In this document: one piece after another, positions 7,875 to 17,656 of the stretch | Layout of the letters: every line of letters starts with the position of its first letter | How positions within the stretch are numbered: the first letter of the stretch is position 1 | Origin: Saprospiraceae bacterium | GTDB lineage: Bacteria; Bacteroidota; Bacteroidia; Chitinophagales; Saprospiraceae | Assembly (NCBI GenBank): GCA_028285085.1 | Contig: JANQQI010000059.1 | Location: 1 to 37,735, forward strand | DNA: 37,735 nt | Direction of reading: 5' to 3' | Notes under the pieces: generated by a model | Told to the model about the DNA's origin: nothing | Seen by the model: the letters and a program-made list of their open reading frames with translations, nothing else | The model's database searches: none | Translations under genes and position numbers: made by a program

Positions 7875-10800
7875 TCAACGTAACAAAGTTGTATTTCCTT
7901 TAAAAGTTTCTGTAAATCCATCGATGTATTCGGCTTCGACATACCAGACATAAACCCCTGGATTCATTTCTTTGCCGCGGAAGGTACCATCCCAGCCTAC
8001 GGTCTCATCGTTGACTAGAAAATCTCCAGTTTCGAAAACCAAATTCCCCCATCGATCATATATGCGGAAGAGGTTAACGACAGTGCCTTCTTTTCCGTGC
8101 ACGAGTAATAGATCGTTGGTTCCATCATCATTCGGTGTGAAGCCTGTAGGTACAAGTACTCGACGGTCTTTATTTACGCGAACAATGATCTCATCGGTGC
8201 CTTCACACCCATTTTCATCGATACCATATAATTCGTATGTAATCGTATTCGAAGGAATCGCCCATGGATCCGAGCAATCAAAATCATTAGCCTGACAGAA
8301 TAAAGTCCCTTCGTAAGGTGCTGACCAGCTGTATTGCACTGAACCTACCGTATTAGTAGATGATGGTCCAAGACGAATACTATCTCCCAGTTCAATCGTT
8401 ACTTCTTCTGGCCCAGCATCAACTTCAATTGCTGGTGGTGTGTCTACCTCAAAACTGGTGGACCAATCACAATCTTCATTATCCAAAACATAAAGGGTAT
8501 AATTTCCTGCGATTAAGCCTACTTGTACACTAGAGCCATTGTATTCTTCGCCATTAAGGCTGTAACGATACGGTGGCGTACCTCCTTCCAGCATCACTTC
8601 CACTCGGCCATCTCGATCACCGAAGCAAGTCACATCCGTTACAGTTAGCGTAGCTGAAAGCGGTGGTGGCCCTCCAACGACGGCCTGCTCGATTAATATA
8701 CAATCGTTAGCATCCGTAATGGTCACTTCGTATTGGCCGGAAACCAGTTCACTGAGGTCAGCTTCTTCGGCTCCGGTATCCCAGGCGAAAGTATAACCGG
8801 GTGTACCTCCCGTTACTTGCGTACTGATCCGTCCTTCACCATTGCCGCTACAGAGATTATTCTCGATGGCAAAATCAGCTTGAATGGCTGTGGGTTGGGT
8901 CACTTCAACCGATGTCGTGGTTGTACAACCTTCGCCGTCAGTAATCAGAACTGTGTAAACACCAGCATTAAGGTCGATAGCTTCCGCCGTTATTTGATTA
9001 TTAGCAGCATTATCCCACTGATAAGTATAGTTTCCATTTTCACCTTGTACATCAACCACGGTAGCAGCACCGTCCGTTCCACCGAAGCAACTGACGGCCT
9101 CCGTAGCCGTACTGGCTTGTAACTCAGCAGGCTGATCGAGGGTCACAGTATTGGTACCGGTACAGCCCTGAGCATCGGTAATGATAACGGTATAGACAAA
9201 TTCTGCCAATAGGCCGCTTACGGCGTTATTATTAGCTTGACCACCACTCCAATTGTAGTCGTAATCATTGATTTGCCCCGTTCCGATACCTCCATTTACG
9301 GTAATCACTTCTGCCGTACCATCAGAATCGCCAAAACAGGTTGGATCCTCGGTCACTACAGCAGCTTGTATTGGTGGTAATTCATCGATTTGCAAGGCCG
9401 TAGTAAATTCACAATCGTTAGCATCGGTCACCGTCACTTCATAGGTGATAGCATCCAAACTGCTCGTCACGCTAGTTAGATCACCATTACTCCATTCGTA
9501 AGTATAATTTCCAACACCACCGGCAGGGATAACTTCCGCCGCCCCGGTTCCACTATCAAAACAGCCCACAAAGGTTTGACTAACCTGGGCACTGACCGCC
9601 GTAGCTGGCTGATCGATACTCGCCTGGGCGGTAGCCGTACAACCGTTAAGATCAGTTACCGTTACCATCACATTACCGGCAATTAAGTCCATTGCCGTTT
9701 GTGTATCCTGATTGTCTACATCATTCCAACTATAAGTATAAGGCATTGTTCCTCCACTGGGCACTACCGTTGCCGTTCCGTCCGCACCGTTAAAACAAGA
9801 CACCTCAGTGAAAGTCGTAATGGCAGTTAAGGTATCCGGCTGGGCAATAACCGCCGTAGCCACTACTGTACAACCATTACCATCCGTCACCGTCACTTCA
9901 TAATTACCAGCGGTTAAGCTAACTGCCGGATTTGTAAACTGGTTATTATCATCATTCCACATGTAGCTGTAGCTACCGGGTCCAGTACCACCACTGGTCA
10001 TAACCATTACACTACCATCATTGAACCCGAAGCAAGAGGCCTCACTAGGACTAACCGCAGTGACCTCAAGTGGAGCAGGAGTAGTGACGTCGATACAGGC
10101 CGTGGCCGTACAACCATTAGCATCGGTTGCGACTACACAATATTGTCCGGTAGCCAGCCCTGCAATAATACTTGTGCTTTGTGTGCCCGGGTCATCCCAG
10201 AGGAAAGTAAAATTACCAGCGCCACCACTAGCAATTACGGAAGCAGTTCCGTCCAGGGTCGTGCTACAACTGGTTTGAGTACTGGAAATTTGTAAATCTA
10301 TTGCAGGTGCTTGTGGCACCATAACTTGAGCAATTTCGGAGCAACCATTCGCATCCGTCACGGTTACAAAGTGCATTCCCGGTGTCAATAAGTCAGCATC
10401 GGGAGTGATATCATTATTATCCCAGAGATAGGTATAACCTCCGGCACCACCTGAAGCGATGACGTTGGCCGTACCATCGTTAGAATCTGAGCATAAGGTG
10501 GCAGTAGCTGAGGTTACCAGGTTGATTGCCGAAGGTTCATTGACCGTAATACAATCTGAAATAGTACAATTATTCACATCAGTTACCGTCACACAATAGG
10601 TTTGGGCAATCACACTGGAGACAATAGGACCATTTCCTCCACCATTGTCCCAATTGTAAGTATAACCTCCATTACCGCCGACAACAGCCGCTACGACTTG
10701 TCCATTCATTCCACCATTACAACTTACATCGGTAGCATCCAAAGTAAGCGCTAAGACTGGCGGTTCGGTGATATCAAAAAGTTGTGTTATAACACAGCCG

Positions 10801-13800
10801 TTTGCGTCGGTGATAATCACAGAGTGCGGGCCAGCCTCATAACTTACTGCATTATCTCCCATTTCACCGTTATCCCATTGAATGGTATAAGGCGCAACTC
10901 CTCCACTCGGTAAGGCCGTCGCGGCACCATCAACTGCTCCAAAACAACTCGCCGGTGAAGGCGTAACTACCGCGGAGAGCACCTCAGGTTCAAATACATC
11001 AACGGTTTCACTGGCACTACAACCATTGACGTCAGTAGCAACGACCGTGTACCCCCCAATACAGAGGTTACTTGCGGTATTGTCAAATATCGCTGGTACT
11101 GTATTCCAAACGTACGTTATACCACCATTACCACCGGTAGCTAAAGCAACAGCGCTTCCGTCACAATCGCCATTACAATTGACCGAGTCGACGGTGGTTT
11201 GTAAAATAATGCTATCGGGCGCATTGATGGTAAAAGCAATGGAATCCGTACATCCAATGGCATCAACCGCAATGACATAGTGAAATCCCGCCGAAACGTC
11301 GGAAATATTTGGACCCTGTGGCAGTCCACCATCCAAAGCATAGGTGACTGGTGATTGGGCACTAGTAGCAGAAAGAAAGACCAAACCATCTGTGGTATTC
11401 CAACAACTTGGTGAAACCGTAGACGTAGTATCAATGGTCATCGAACAAGCCAGATAAGTACACTGTATATTAGCTTCTTCGGCCGGGCAATTTAAAGTAA
11501 CCGATACCGCACGCACCAAAATATCAACAATATCGCCATTGACTAAGCCACTCACCGTATGCGATAGCAGACCATTCGAAGGAATCCAAGTAGCACCGCC
11601 ATCCAGGCTTACTTCGTAACTTGAAGCACCAGGAACGCTCCCCCACTCTACGGTCAAATTACCGCTATCTTGAGGACCACAGGCCAACACTGGTGCAGCT
11701 AAGGCGTTGAGTACAGTTACCTCTAAGGTCTCCGTATCGGTACACCCAAAAGCATCGACCGCATTAAGCGTATAAACAGTGGTCACATCAGGCGAGGCCA
11801 CAGGATCAGGACAGTTTGTACAGGATAAACCCGTTGACGGGGTCCAGAAATAAGTGAGTTCATTTTCGTTATTAAAAGTAATCGACCAATCCACGATATT
11901 CCCGCCGAAACCATTTTGATCATCGGCTACAGCCAAGGTCCAAGCGCCATTAATGGGGCTACCATTGAAATCGGCCCAGTTGCCTTCCGGCAAAAAGTCA
12001 CCAGTAAAGGGTGAGGTTCCACTATTGATAGGGATAGTAGCAGTTGGGGTGAAACAGGTACCAAGGTAGCCATCGCCGCCGCCACCGTTATCGGTGGACA
12101 GCTCAATGACGGCGCCATTGGGTGCAATTAAGCGAAGTTCGATGTCCGCATTGAAAGTATGCTCGATGTTCACGCAAACCGAAGCGATTTGACTATTTGC
12201 ATCCGTCAACGTTAATGGATTGATAGAATTGATGTCTAGTACAGAGTTGAAAGGATTACCGGGTGGATAGATATCATTATCGAACTCTACGCCGATAAAA
12301 CTTTCAAAAGTAATTTGCTGCTCTTCCAGCGGCGTTGAGGGTTCACCGTCGAGGCTCGCCGCGTCGCCAACACAAAGGCTGGTATCTTGCAGCGGTGTCA
12401 GGTTTTCATTACACTCGTAGCAATCAGGATGGGTCGGTGGTAAAACGTTGACAACAACCGTCGTATCATTAGAACAGCCAAAATCATCCGTCACGCTGAA
12501 CGTATAGCTAGGTGATCCGGCGTTCTCCAATACCGCTACAATAGAATCCGGCTCGTAGAACACGATGGAAGGATTATTATCCCAGGCAAAGTCCACAATT
12601 TCCGGGGTAAAGGTTTCTACATTAGGGTATAACGAAGGGTCAAAGCCAATACTCCATTCGAAAATCCAACCATTATCAATTCCCCAAAGGTCTTGCACCG
12701 TCAAGGTCCATTCTCCATTGAGCGGGCATCCAAGAAAATTATCTAAAGTTTCAAAAGCATTATAATCTCCCGGAGGGAGTGTTTGTACCCCGGTATTTTG
12801 CCAATATTGAGTCCAGTTGCCCGTAGTGGCATCCGGTGTCCAGCAATAATCGTAGCCTACACCTTGCAGTGGTGGGTCCATACCCTCATCTGCCTCATTG
12901 GGTTCTCCGAGGAAAACTTCGCCCTGGAATACTTGATCTTGCAGCACTACAGTCGTTCCATTTGGACAGCTCAAAGTAATTTCGAGATCGTGCATCCAGG
13001 AGTGTTCCATATTCACACAAATGCCGATCAAATCCGAAATATTGGTGAGCACCTGTCCGGGTGAAAAGTCGGCAAAGGCAATAGATGTTTGATAAGTTGC
13101 ACCAGTACCATCCGGTAGAGGCAAGGAATCCGAACGAACCCCCTGGGTTTGGAAAGACCCTTCGGTGGGGGTCACAGAGACCTCGTAAGTCGAATCAAGG
13201 TTGGCCACCAAGGCATGCAAACTCAAAGTATCCCCCGCACAAACTTGCTCGGGAATATCTCCAGCCAATTCAAAATCAGGATAAGTCGAAACCCGTACAC
13301 GTTGACTAATAAAGTTGGTGTTTTTACAACCGAATTGATCTTCGATCGTTAATTGGACGATGTAGCCACCCGGTTCTTGGTAAACATGGGAAGTATTTGG
13401 TCCGACGGCCATGTTACCATCTCCAAAATCCCAGGTAAAAGAAGAGGTGAGATCCGAGTGATTGTAAATAACGCCATCTTGCGGATAGCTACCGGCGGCA
13501 TTAAGGTAAACTCGATCGCCGGGGCAAATATCAATGTAGCCAGTATCCACTGGTTCAACGACTGGATCTGTACTGGTTAAATTCGCTAAAATCGTTTGGC
13601 AAGCCGCAATACAATTGATATCTGCACTCCAACCTGCCGTTTCATCCGTAGCATCGGAAGTAAAAGTGACCGTCAAACAACCAGAGGTATTGGCGGCAGT
13701 AGCTTGGATAATAAAAGGCGCACCGGGCGTAAAATCATCCGAACAACTCAACTGCGTCGCACTTACATCTGTCCCATCGTAGAAGCAGAGCAGATCGCCA

Positions 13801-14033
13801 GCGCCCAAGGTCACACCGGAAAAGACTAACTGGATATGCGTACCCGTCGAATTATCCGAACAAATGGTCGTAGTGAGATCCTCATTAGGTCCATAATCAC
13901 TATTGCCACCACCACTGTCCGAGAAAAAGCCGCTACAGTCCGTAATCGGACTACCATCCATAGGATAGGTTTGCGCATTCGTCAACAGGGGGCAAAAGGC
14001 AGTGAGAAAAAGACAAATTGTAAAGATTCGCAT
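7875..14033 (-). CDS. giant T9SS-exported adhesin-like protein with SprB repeats and gliding-type C-terminal domain
   Basis: A 2052-residue protein with a signal peptide (MRIFTICLFLTAFCPLLTNAQ). Modules in order, with approximate residues: CUB-like (25-140); PKD domain with TWDFGDG (170-250); two proprotein-convertase P-domain-like modules (290-460 and 575-725), each with the CVNxEHxxxxDxExxLxxPNG pattern; an FN3-like domain (780-855); 13 SprB repeats (865-1865); an Ig-like segment; and a gliding-motility-associated C-terminal domain (1960-2052) with FTPNDDGTNDLL, YDRWGNLVF and WDGTFRG. The C-terminal domain marks it as a type B client of T9SS. SprB-type proteins are surface adhesins moved in gliding or used for attachment. 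There is no catalytic motif. The PorP/SprF gene follows directly. Whether this cell glides cannot be told from the window. Confidence 0.9.
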   Translation of the reverse strand: MRIFTICLFLTAFCPLLTNAQTYPMDGSPITDCSGFFSDSGGGNSDYGPNEDLTTTICSDNSTGTHIQLVFSGVTLGAGDLLCFYDGTDVSATQLSCSDDFTPGAPFIIQATAANTSGCLTVTFTSDATDETAGWSADINCIAACQTILANLTSTDPVVEPVDTGYIDICPGDRVYLNAAGSYPQDGVIYNHSDLTSSFTWDFGDGNMAVGPNTSHVYQEPGGYIVQLTIEDQFGCKNTNFISQRVRVSTYPDFELAGDIPEQVCAGDTLSLHALVANLDSTYEVSVTPTEGSFQTQGVRSDSLPLPDGTGATYQTSIAFADFSPGQVLTNISDLIGICVNMEHSWMHDLEITLSCPNGTTVVLQDQVFQGEVFLGEPNEADEGMDPPLQGVGYDYCWTPDATTGNWTQYWQNTGVQTLPPGDYNAFETLDNFLGCPLNGEWTLTVQDLWGIDNGWIFEWSIGFDPSLYPNVETFTPEIVDFAWDNNPSIVFYEPDSIVAVLENAGSPSYTFSVTDDFGCSNDTTVVVNVLPPTHPDCYECNENLTPLQDTSLCVGDAASLDGEPSTPLEEQQITFESFIGVEFDNDIYPPGNPFNSVLDINSINPLTLTDANSQIASVCVNIEHTFNADIELRLIAPNGAVIELSTDNGGGGDGYLGTCFTPTATIPINSGTSPFTGDFLPEGNWADFNGSPINGAWTLAVADDQNGFGGNIVDWSITFNNENELTYFWTPSTGLSCTNCPDPVASPDVTTVYTLNAVDAFGCTDTETLEVTVLNALAAPVLACGPQDSGNLTVEWGSVPGASSYEVSLDGGATWIPSNGLLSHTVSGLVNGDIVDILVRAVSVTLNCPAEEANIQCTYLACSMTIDTTSTVSPSCWNTTDGLVFLSATSAQSPVTYALDGGLPQGPNISDVSAGFHYVIAVDAIGCTDSIAFTINAPDSIILQTTVDSVNCNGDCDGSAVALATGGNGGITYVWNTVPAIFDNTASNLCIGGYTVVATDVNGCSASETVDVFEPEVLSAVVTPSPASCFGAVDGAATALPSGGVAPYTIQWDNGEMGDNAVSYEAGPHSVIITDANGCVITQLFDITEPPVLALTLDATDVSCNGGMNGQVVAAVVGGNGGYTYNWDNGGGNGPIVSSVIAQTYCVTVTDVNNCTISDCITVNEPSAINLVTSATATLCSDSNDGTANVIASGGAGGYTYLWDNNDITPDADLLTPGMHFVTVTDANGCSEIAQVMVPQAPAIDLQISSTQTSCSTTLDGTASVIASGGAGNFTFLWDDPGTQSTSIIAGLATGQYCVVATDANGCTATACIDVTTPAPLEVTAVSPSEASCFGFNDGSVMVMTSGGTGPGSYSYMWNDDNNQFTNPAVSLTAGNYEVTVTDGNGCTVVATAVIAQPDTLTAITTFTEVSCFNGADGTATVVPSGGTMPYTYSWNDVDNQDTQTAMDLIAGNVMVTVTDLNGCTATAQASIDQPATAVSAQVSQTFVGCFDSGTGAAEVIPAGGVGNYTYEWSNGDLTSVTSSLDAITYEVTVTDANDCEFTTALQIDELPPIQAAVVTEDPTCFGDSDGTAEVITVNGGIGTGQINDYDYNWSGGQANNNAVSGLLAEFVYTVIITDAQGCTGTNTVTLDQPAELQASTATEAVSCFGGTDGAATVVDVQGENGNYTYQWDNAANNQITAEAIDLNAGVYTVLITDGEGCTTTTSVEVTQPTAIQADFAIENNLCSGNGEGRISTQVTGGTPGYTFAWDTGAEEADLSELVSGQYEVTITDANDCILIEQAVVGGPPPLSATLTVTDVTCFGDRDGRVEVMLEGGTPPYRYSLNGEEYNGSSVQVGLIAGNYTLYVLDNEDCDWSTSFEVDTPPAIEVDAGPEEVTIELGDSIRLGPSSTNTVGSVQYSWSAPYEGTLFCQANDFDCSDPWAIPSNTITYELYGIDENGCEGTDEIIVRVNKDRRVLVPTGFTPNDDGTNDLLLVHGKEGTVVNLFRIYDRWGNLVFETGDFLVNDETVGWDGTFRGKEMNPGVYVWYVEAEYIDGFTETFKGNTTLLR
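8438..11438 (-). repeat. 13 tandem SprB repeats within the adhesin gene
   Basis: About 3.0 kb encode 13 consecutive copies of a unit averaging 77 residues (about 231 bases). Typical wording is SCFGxxDGTAxVxxxGGxxPYTYxW, then LxAGxYxVTVTDANGCT, and a closing P that starts the next unit. The copies are clearly diverged at the DNA level, so this is an old protein-level repeat array and not a recent expansion. Units 1, 12 and 13 at the two ends differ most from the consensus. Confidence 0.85.
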
Positions 14034-14420
14034 ATCGTGGTTTTGGTTTTAACTTCTTATTTTTCACTAATACTCAATGCAAGTTGCGATCAACTGAACA
14101 AAAATTGGTTTCGTGTTGGTTGGTTGTTTTATGACCAATCTCTATAATCAACTCGCAAAAAAGCTTATAGGCAATACGTCACAGGAGGAAGTACGACATA
14201 CCTAGACGAAATTGTCAGGTACACATAAGACAATAAATCAGGAAAAGTTAAATGAGGGTGTCTTTTCTAGGAAGCTGCATAAAATTAAACGATATTCCGC
14301 GAAAACACAAGTTTTGTCCGTCACAACTCTTCATATTTTGCATTTGCAAATTAAATTATTTTTCTAAAGCGGGATAGAAAGTGTTATTTAGAGTGTACGG
14401 GAAGTCAGTTATCTGGCAAA
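14034..14420. other. divergent intergenic region, adhesin gene and alpha/beta hydrolase gene
   Basis: Both promoters of the divergent genes must lie here unless expression comes from further away. The region is AT-rich. I found no exact TAnnTTTG box in either direction. A TTTGCATTTGCAAATT run around 14336-14352 contains the palindrome ATTTGCAAAT. No small gene or structured RNA is apparent. Confidence 0.4.
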
Positions 14421-15248
14421 ATGCATTCATCTACGACCATAAAATTGTCCAGTATTTTGAAAATTCTACTTTACAGTTCTTGTACCCTACTCCTCATTTA
14501 TCTACTCATTTGCACCTATTTGTACTGGCAGCAGGATAAATTCATTTTCTTTCCCACTAAGTTACCTCAGGATCATCAATTTCCTTTTCATCGTTTCGAA
14601 GAGGTGTATTTGAATAATGGAAACGCTCGTTTACACGCGCTGCATTTCCAACTAGACCATCCCAAAGGCATTGTTTTATACTTTCACGGTAATGCAGGAG
14701 CTTTGGAAAAATGGGGCTACCAGGCCCAGCCTTTCCGGGAATTGGGTTACGAAGTAGTAATGCCAGATTATCGAACTTACGGTAAGAGTACCGGCCAATT
14801 GAGTGAAAGTGCGCTGATTCAAGATGCGCAATTGTGGTATAATTACGCGCGGGAGCACTTCCCGGCCAGCTCCATTATTTTATATGGTCGATCACTGGGA
14901 AGTGGGATTGCCTGTCATTTAGCTAGCCTGCAAGAGGCACGCTTACTTGTGCTAGAGACCCCCTACCGAAGTATCCCGGATGTTGCGGCTAAGGTTATTC
15001 CAGGGATTATCCCCGTGCGCCAACTGCTAAAATTTCGCTTTGAAAATTATCAATACATCCAGCATTTGAAGTGTCCTGTCCATATTTTTCACGGCACTGC
15101 AGATACCCTGATTCCCTACGCTCAGGCCTTACAACTCGCTGAGGTCTATGGGGACCAAAAAATACTAACAACCATCCCGGGAGGTGGGCACAACAATCTT
15201 CCATCCAGCCCTATTTATCAAGCGAAGCTGAGCAGCCTTTTATTGTAG
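14421..15248 (+). CDS. membrane-anchored alpha/beta hydrolase (BEM46/ABHD13-like)
   Basis: A protein of 275 residues with an N-terminal hydrophobic helix (ILLYSSCTLLLIYLLICTYLYW) that probably anchors it in the inner membrane. It is followed by the BEM46-type opening FFPTKLPQD. The fold shows FHGNAGALEKW (oxyanion region), nucleophile elbow GRSLGSG with S158, acid D228 in HGTADTLIPY and H257 in GGGHNNL, so the Ser-Asp-His triad is complete. The family is annotated as serine hydrolases of mostly unknown substrate, and nothing in the neighbourhood narrows it. The gene is divergent from the adhesin gene and convergent with the metalloprotease gene, with a strong shared hairpin between. Confidence 0.85.
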   Translation: MHSSTTIKLSSILKILLYSSCTLLLIYLLICTYLYWQQDKFIFFPTKLPQDHQFPFHRFEEVYLNNGNARLHALHFQLDHPKGIVLYFHGNAGALEKWGYQAQPFRELGYEVVMPDYRTYGKSTGQLSESALIQDAQLWYNYAREHFPASSIILYGRSLGSGIACHLASLQEARLLVLETPYRSIPDVAAKVIPGIIPVRQLLKFRFENYQYIQHLKCPVHIFHGTADTLIPYAQALQLAEVYGDQKILTTIPGGGHNNLPSSPIYQAKLSSLLL

Positions 15249-15259
15249 CATACGATTAA

Positions 15260-15302
15260 GAGCTGTGTTTCAGGCCGAATGGAGCAACCTGAAACACAAC
15301 TC
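15260..15302. terminator. bidirectional hairpin between convergent genes
   Basis: A perfect eleven-pair stem TGTGTTTCAGG/CCTGAAACACA (15264-15274 and 15288-15298), extended by GAG/CTC past a mismatch, sits between the stops of the hydrolase (15248) and metalloprotease (15324) genes. No long T-run flanks it, so termination efficiency is uncertain. Confidence 0.55.
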
Positions 15303-15323
15303 CTAAACACAATCGATCACTTG

Positions 15324-17132
15324 CTATTTCGTCTTGACAAATCGCATGCTTTTAGTGGTCGCGTTTTGAGTCGCTTCGATGATGTATACCCCAGTGGATA
15401 ATCGCCCCAGATCCAAATCGTAAACATTGCGAGCCGCCGCCGCAGAGAGCTGCATACTTTGTATCACTTGCCCGGCGGTGTTAAAAATATTGAGCTGGAG
15501 TGGGCCATTTTGATGGGTTTCAAAAATAAGCTGTGCCTGAGCACCTTGTACAGGATTAGGTTGAATAAGCAAGCCTTCTTCTCCCTCGTAATCAATGGTG
15601 ATAATCTTTTCTAAGATCGTCCGTGTACCATCTAAGTCCGTTTGGATTAAGCGATAGTAATTCGTGCCTTGTCGTGGGCTATTATCCCAGAAATCATAAT
15701 TTTGTTCGTGGTGCGCATCTCCTTGCCCGGAAACTTTACCGATTTCTTCAAATTGATAACCATCCACCGAGCGTTCGATAGTAAAAAAGTCATTCTTGGT
15801 CTCCGAGGCGGTCTGCCAGGTCAATTCCACACGTGCAGCAACTTGTCGGCCATTGAATCCACTTAATTCTACCGGTAGAGGAGCAGGTTCCAAATACATG
15901 TAATCCAGACAATCAATATCAAGTTGTTGTATGGCTGTGCAGCAATTAGGATTCATATTAGCGGTATTACTTCCACTGATATGCCCAACGTTCAGACTGT
16001 GCGTCATTTCATGAGTGATCATAACATCGTAATCCGTAGAACCACACTGACAAGCACCAGTTCCGTTATTAACGATCACATAGCCGTATAAAGCCGTCTG
16101 CCAATCCTGACCGCACCAACTATGGGTCGCACTCGACCAGTACAAGCCACCAATAGCCAGCGTACCGTTGCAACCAGATAGATCAGCAATTTCACTACAC
16201 GGATCATCAAACTGGATCACCAAACTTCGAGACCCCAGATTTGATCCCACCCAGCTAGTGAATTCTCCATCCGTAGCACCTTGCATATTACAAGTCGGCA
16301 CAAAAGCGTGGGTTCCCCCATCCGACAGATTGATACCGGTATATTGATTGTTCATATCTGTGATTGCACCCTGAATTTTGGTAGCCGCAGTAGCACAACC
16401 ACTATCCCCTCCTTGAGCGTAATAAACCGGGAGGTCATCGGTGTCGAAATCTCGCCAGCGAGCCGTAGGTGTTCCAGACAAATGGGTACAATGTCCAGGA
16501 TTCACCCCATCGCGAGCAACTGCGTCCGCAAAATAATCCAAAGGTAAATTGGTAATAATCTCTCTTTGACTCCAGTCTCCTGCATGATTGAGTACTTCGC
16601 TCAATCGATCCAACAATGCCGTTTCTTTATAGATTTTCATTGGCTCAGCGGCTTCTCCGTTGCTACTTGGTAGAATATGTACTTCCTGGCTTAGTCCCAA
16701 AGGAACCAGTACTTTTTGATTGTCCCATTCCATTTCCTCAAAAGCAGCGTAAGACAGCATTTTGGGTTGCCAATAACCGGAAGGATTAAAATCTAAAAAC
16801 AAAAAGTATTTATGGCCTGCCTCCAATTCCAAATCTCCCCACACGGTTCGTTCTACCTCCCCCATTCTCAAATGCAGGTTTTGGATTGAAAAAAGGTCAC
16901 CGACTTGCAGAGGACCTTTAACGTTATTCAATACTTTCAACTGTGTTCTGAATCTGGTCATCGTCCCTTGTTGATACTCATAATTATTAATGGCTTCGAC
17001 GAGCACTACCGCTTCGCTGGCCATGGCCATTTCACTAAGATTAGGAAATGGGACAATGGTGGTAGCCGAAAGTTGAAGATGGCAGCAGAACAGAACTACC
17101 ATTAGAAATAAGATGATTTTTACGTTTTTCAT
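15324..17132 (-). CDS. secreted metzincin-like zinc metalloprotease with type A T9SS tail
   Basis: A 602-residue protein with a signal peptide (MKNVKIILFLMVVLFCCHLQLSA). Residues about 25-170 are a propeptide-like beta-rich domain, and about 200-415 the catalytic domain. The zinc site reads HEMTHSLNVGH: H374, E375, H378 and H384 in metzincin spacing, with N381 where the family nearly always has Gly. A candidate Met-turn is M393 (ANMNPNCC), and LDIDCLDYMY resembles the closing matrixin helix. Several Cys suggest disulfides, fitting an exported enzyme. Residues about 420-515 form the domain PVELSGFNGR...TNYYRLIQTDLDGT that often precedes a T9SS tail, and about 525-602 the type A sorting domain (IQPNPVQG, LSTGVYIIEA). 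It is probably released or anchored at the surface after T9SS export. Substrate unknown. Confidence 0.85.
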   Translation of the reverse strand: MKNVKIILFLMVVLFCCHLQLSATTIVPFPNLSEMAMASEAVVLVEAINNYEYQQGTMTRFRTQLKVLNNVKGPLQVGDLFSIQNLHLRMGEVERTVWGDLELEAGHKYFLFLDFNPSGYWQPKMLSYAAFEEMEWDNQKVLVPLGLSQEVHILPSSNGEAAEPMKIYKETALLDRLSEVLNHAGDWSQREIITNLPLDYFADAVARDGVNPGHCTHLSGTPTARWRDFDTDDLPVYYAQGGDSGCATAATKIQGAITDMNNQYTGINLSDGGTHAFVPTCNMQGATDGEFTSWVGSNLGSRSLVIQFDDPCSEIADLSGCNGTLAIGGLYWSSATHSWCGQDWQTALYGYVIVNNGTGACQCGSTDYDVMITHEMTHSLNVGHISGSNTANMNPNCCTAIQQLDIDCLDYMYLEPAPLPVELSGFNGRQVAARVELTWQTASETKNDFFTIERSVDGYQFEEIGKVSGQGDAHHEQNYDFWDNSPRQGTNYYRLIQTDLDGTRTILEKIITIDYEGEEGLLIQPNPVQGAQAQLIFETHQNGPLQLNIFNTAGQVIQSMQLSAAAARNVYDLDLGRLSTGVYIIEATQNATTKSMRFVKTK

Positions 17133-17656
17133 AATCCGTGATTGATGCCAATTGGCGTTGAACTTTGGTTAAAATGGTCTGGTCTCAGCTGATATAGTTC
17201 TGCTGAGCGCCTGATTTAAGGTTCTATGGGGATAATAACTTGTGAGAGAGATACCTTCAGAGATCTAAAAATCTCCTGAATTAAGTCATGACAATTCTTT
17301 TCTAGTGTACTATTTAGATAGGGAACTATCCCAAAATGTTATCTGCTAGAGAGCAACCTATTCTTGGATAAAGATGCTTTGGAGCGATGAAGATAGCAAA
17401 ACCTGCAGTGATTGGAAAAAGAGGTTAAAGGATATCTGAAATAAGATAATAGCATTGCGGGTAGTGTATTTTGATTACATCCATCCATATAACGACAAAA
17501 ATTATATTACACTTCTATCTTCAACTACAAAATAATTGCAAAATTTAACGCCCTCTCACTTTGATAAAAGTCTATTTTTTTCTATTTTTCCAAAATAAAG
17601 TGATAGTCAAATCATTCCTTCTAACGTATTTCCTAATCAACTAAATCTTTCCGATT
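17133..17656. other. intergenic region before the small DNA-binding gene
   Basis: The region lies upstream of both the metalloprotease gene (leftward) and the small HTH gene (rightward). It holds a probable rightward promoter (17560-17590, listed separately) and a short hairpin GAGAT/ATCTC at 17260-17275 without a T-run. No ORF or structured RNA is recognised. Confidence 0.4.
17560..17590 (+). promoter_or_regulatory. candidate promoter of the small HTH gene
   Basis: TTTG (17560-17563) and TATTTTTC (17583-17590) are 19 bases apart, matching the Bacteroidota -33/-7 layout TTTG and TAnnTTTG with one mismatch in the last base. The start would fall near 17597, giving a leader of about 60 bases before the ATG at 17657. 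Confidence 0.4.

Noticed and set aside
8438-11438. A CRISPR-like or minisatellite reading of the regular 230-base periodicity.
   Set aside because: The period is due to protein repeats (SprB). The DNA units differ widely and there is no short conserved repeat with unique spacers.
7972-14147. Many open frames on the plus strand opposite the SprB-repeat gene.
   Set aside because: They are antisense shadows. Their proteins are Thr/Ser/Val-rich mirror products of the repeat codons with no family features, while the minus-strand frame is one continuous domain-rich protein.
17260-17275. Hairpin GAGAT-CTAAAA-ATCTC.
   Set aside because: Five pairs and no T-run or neighbouring gene end; too weak to call a terminator or RNA.
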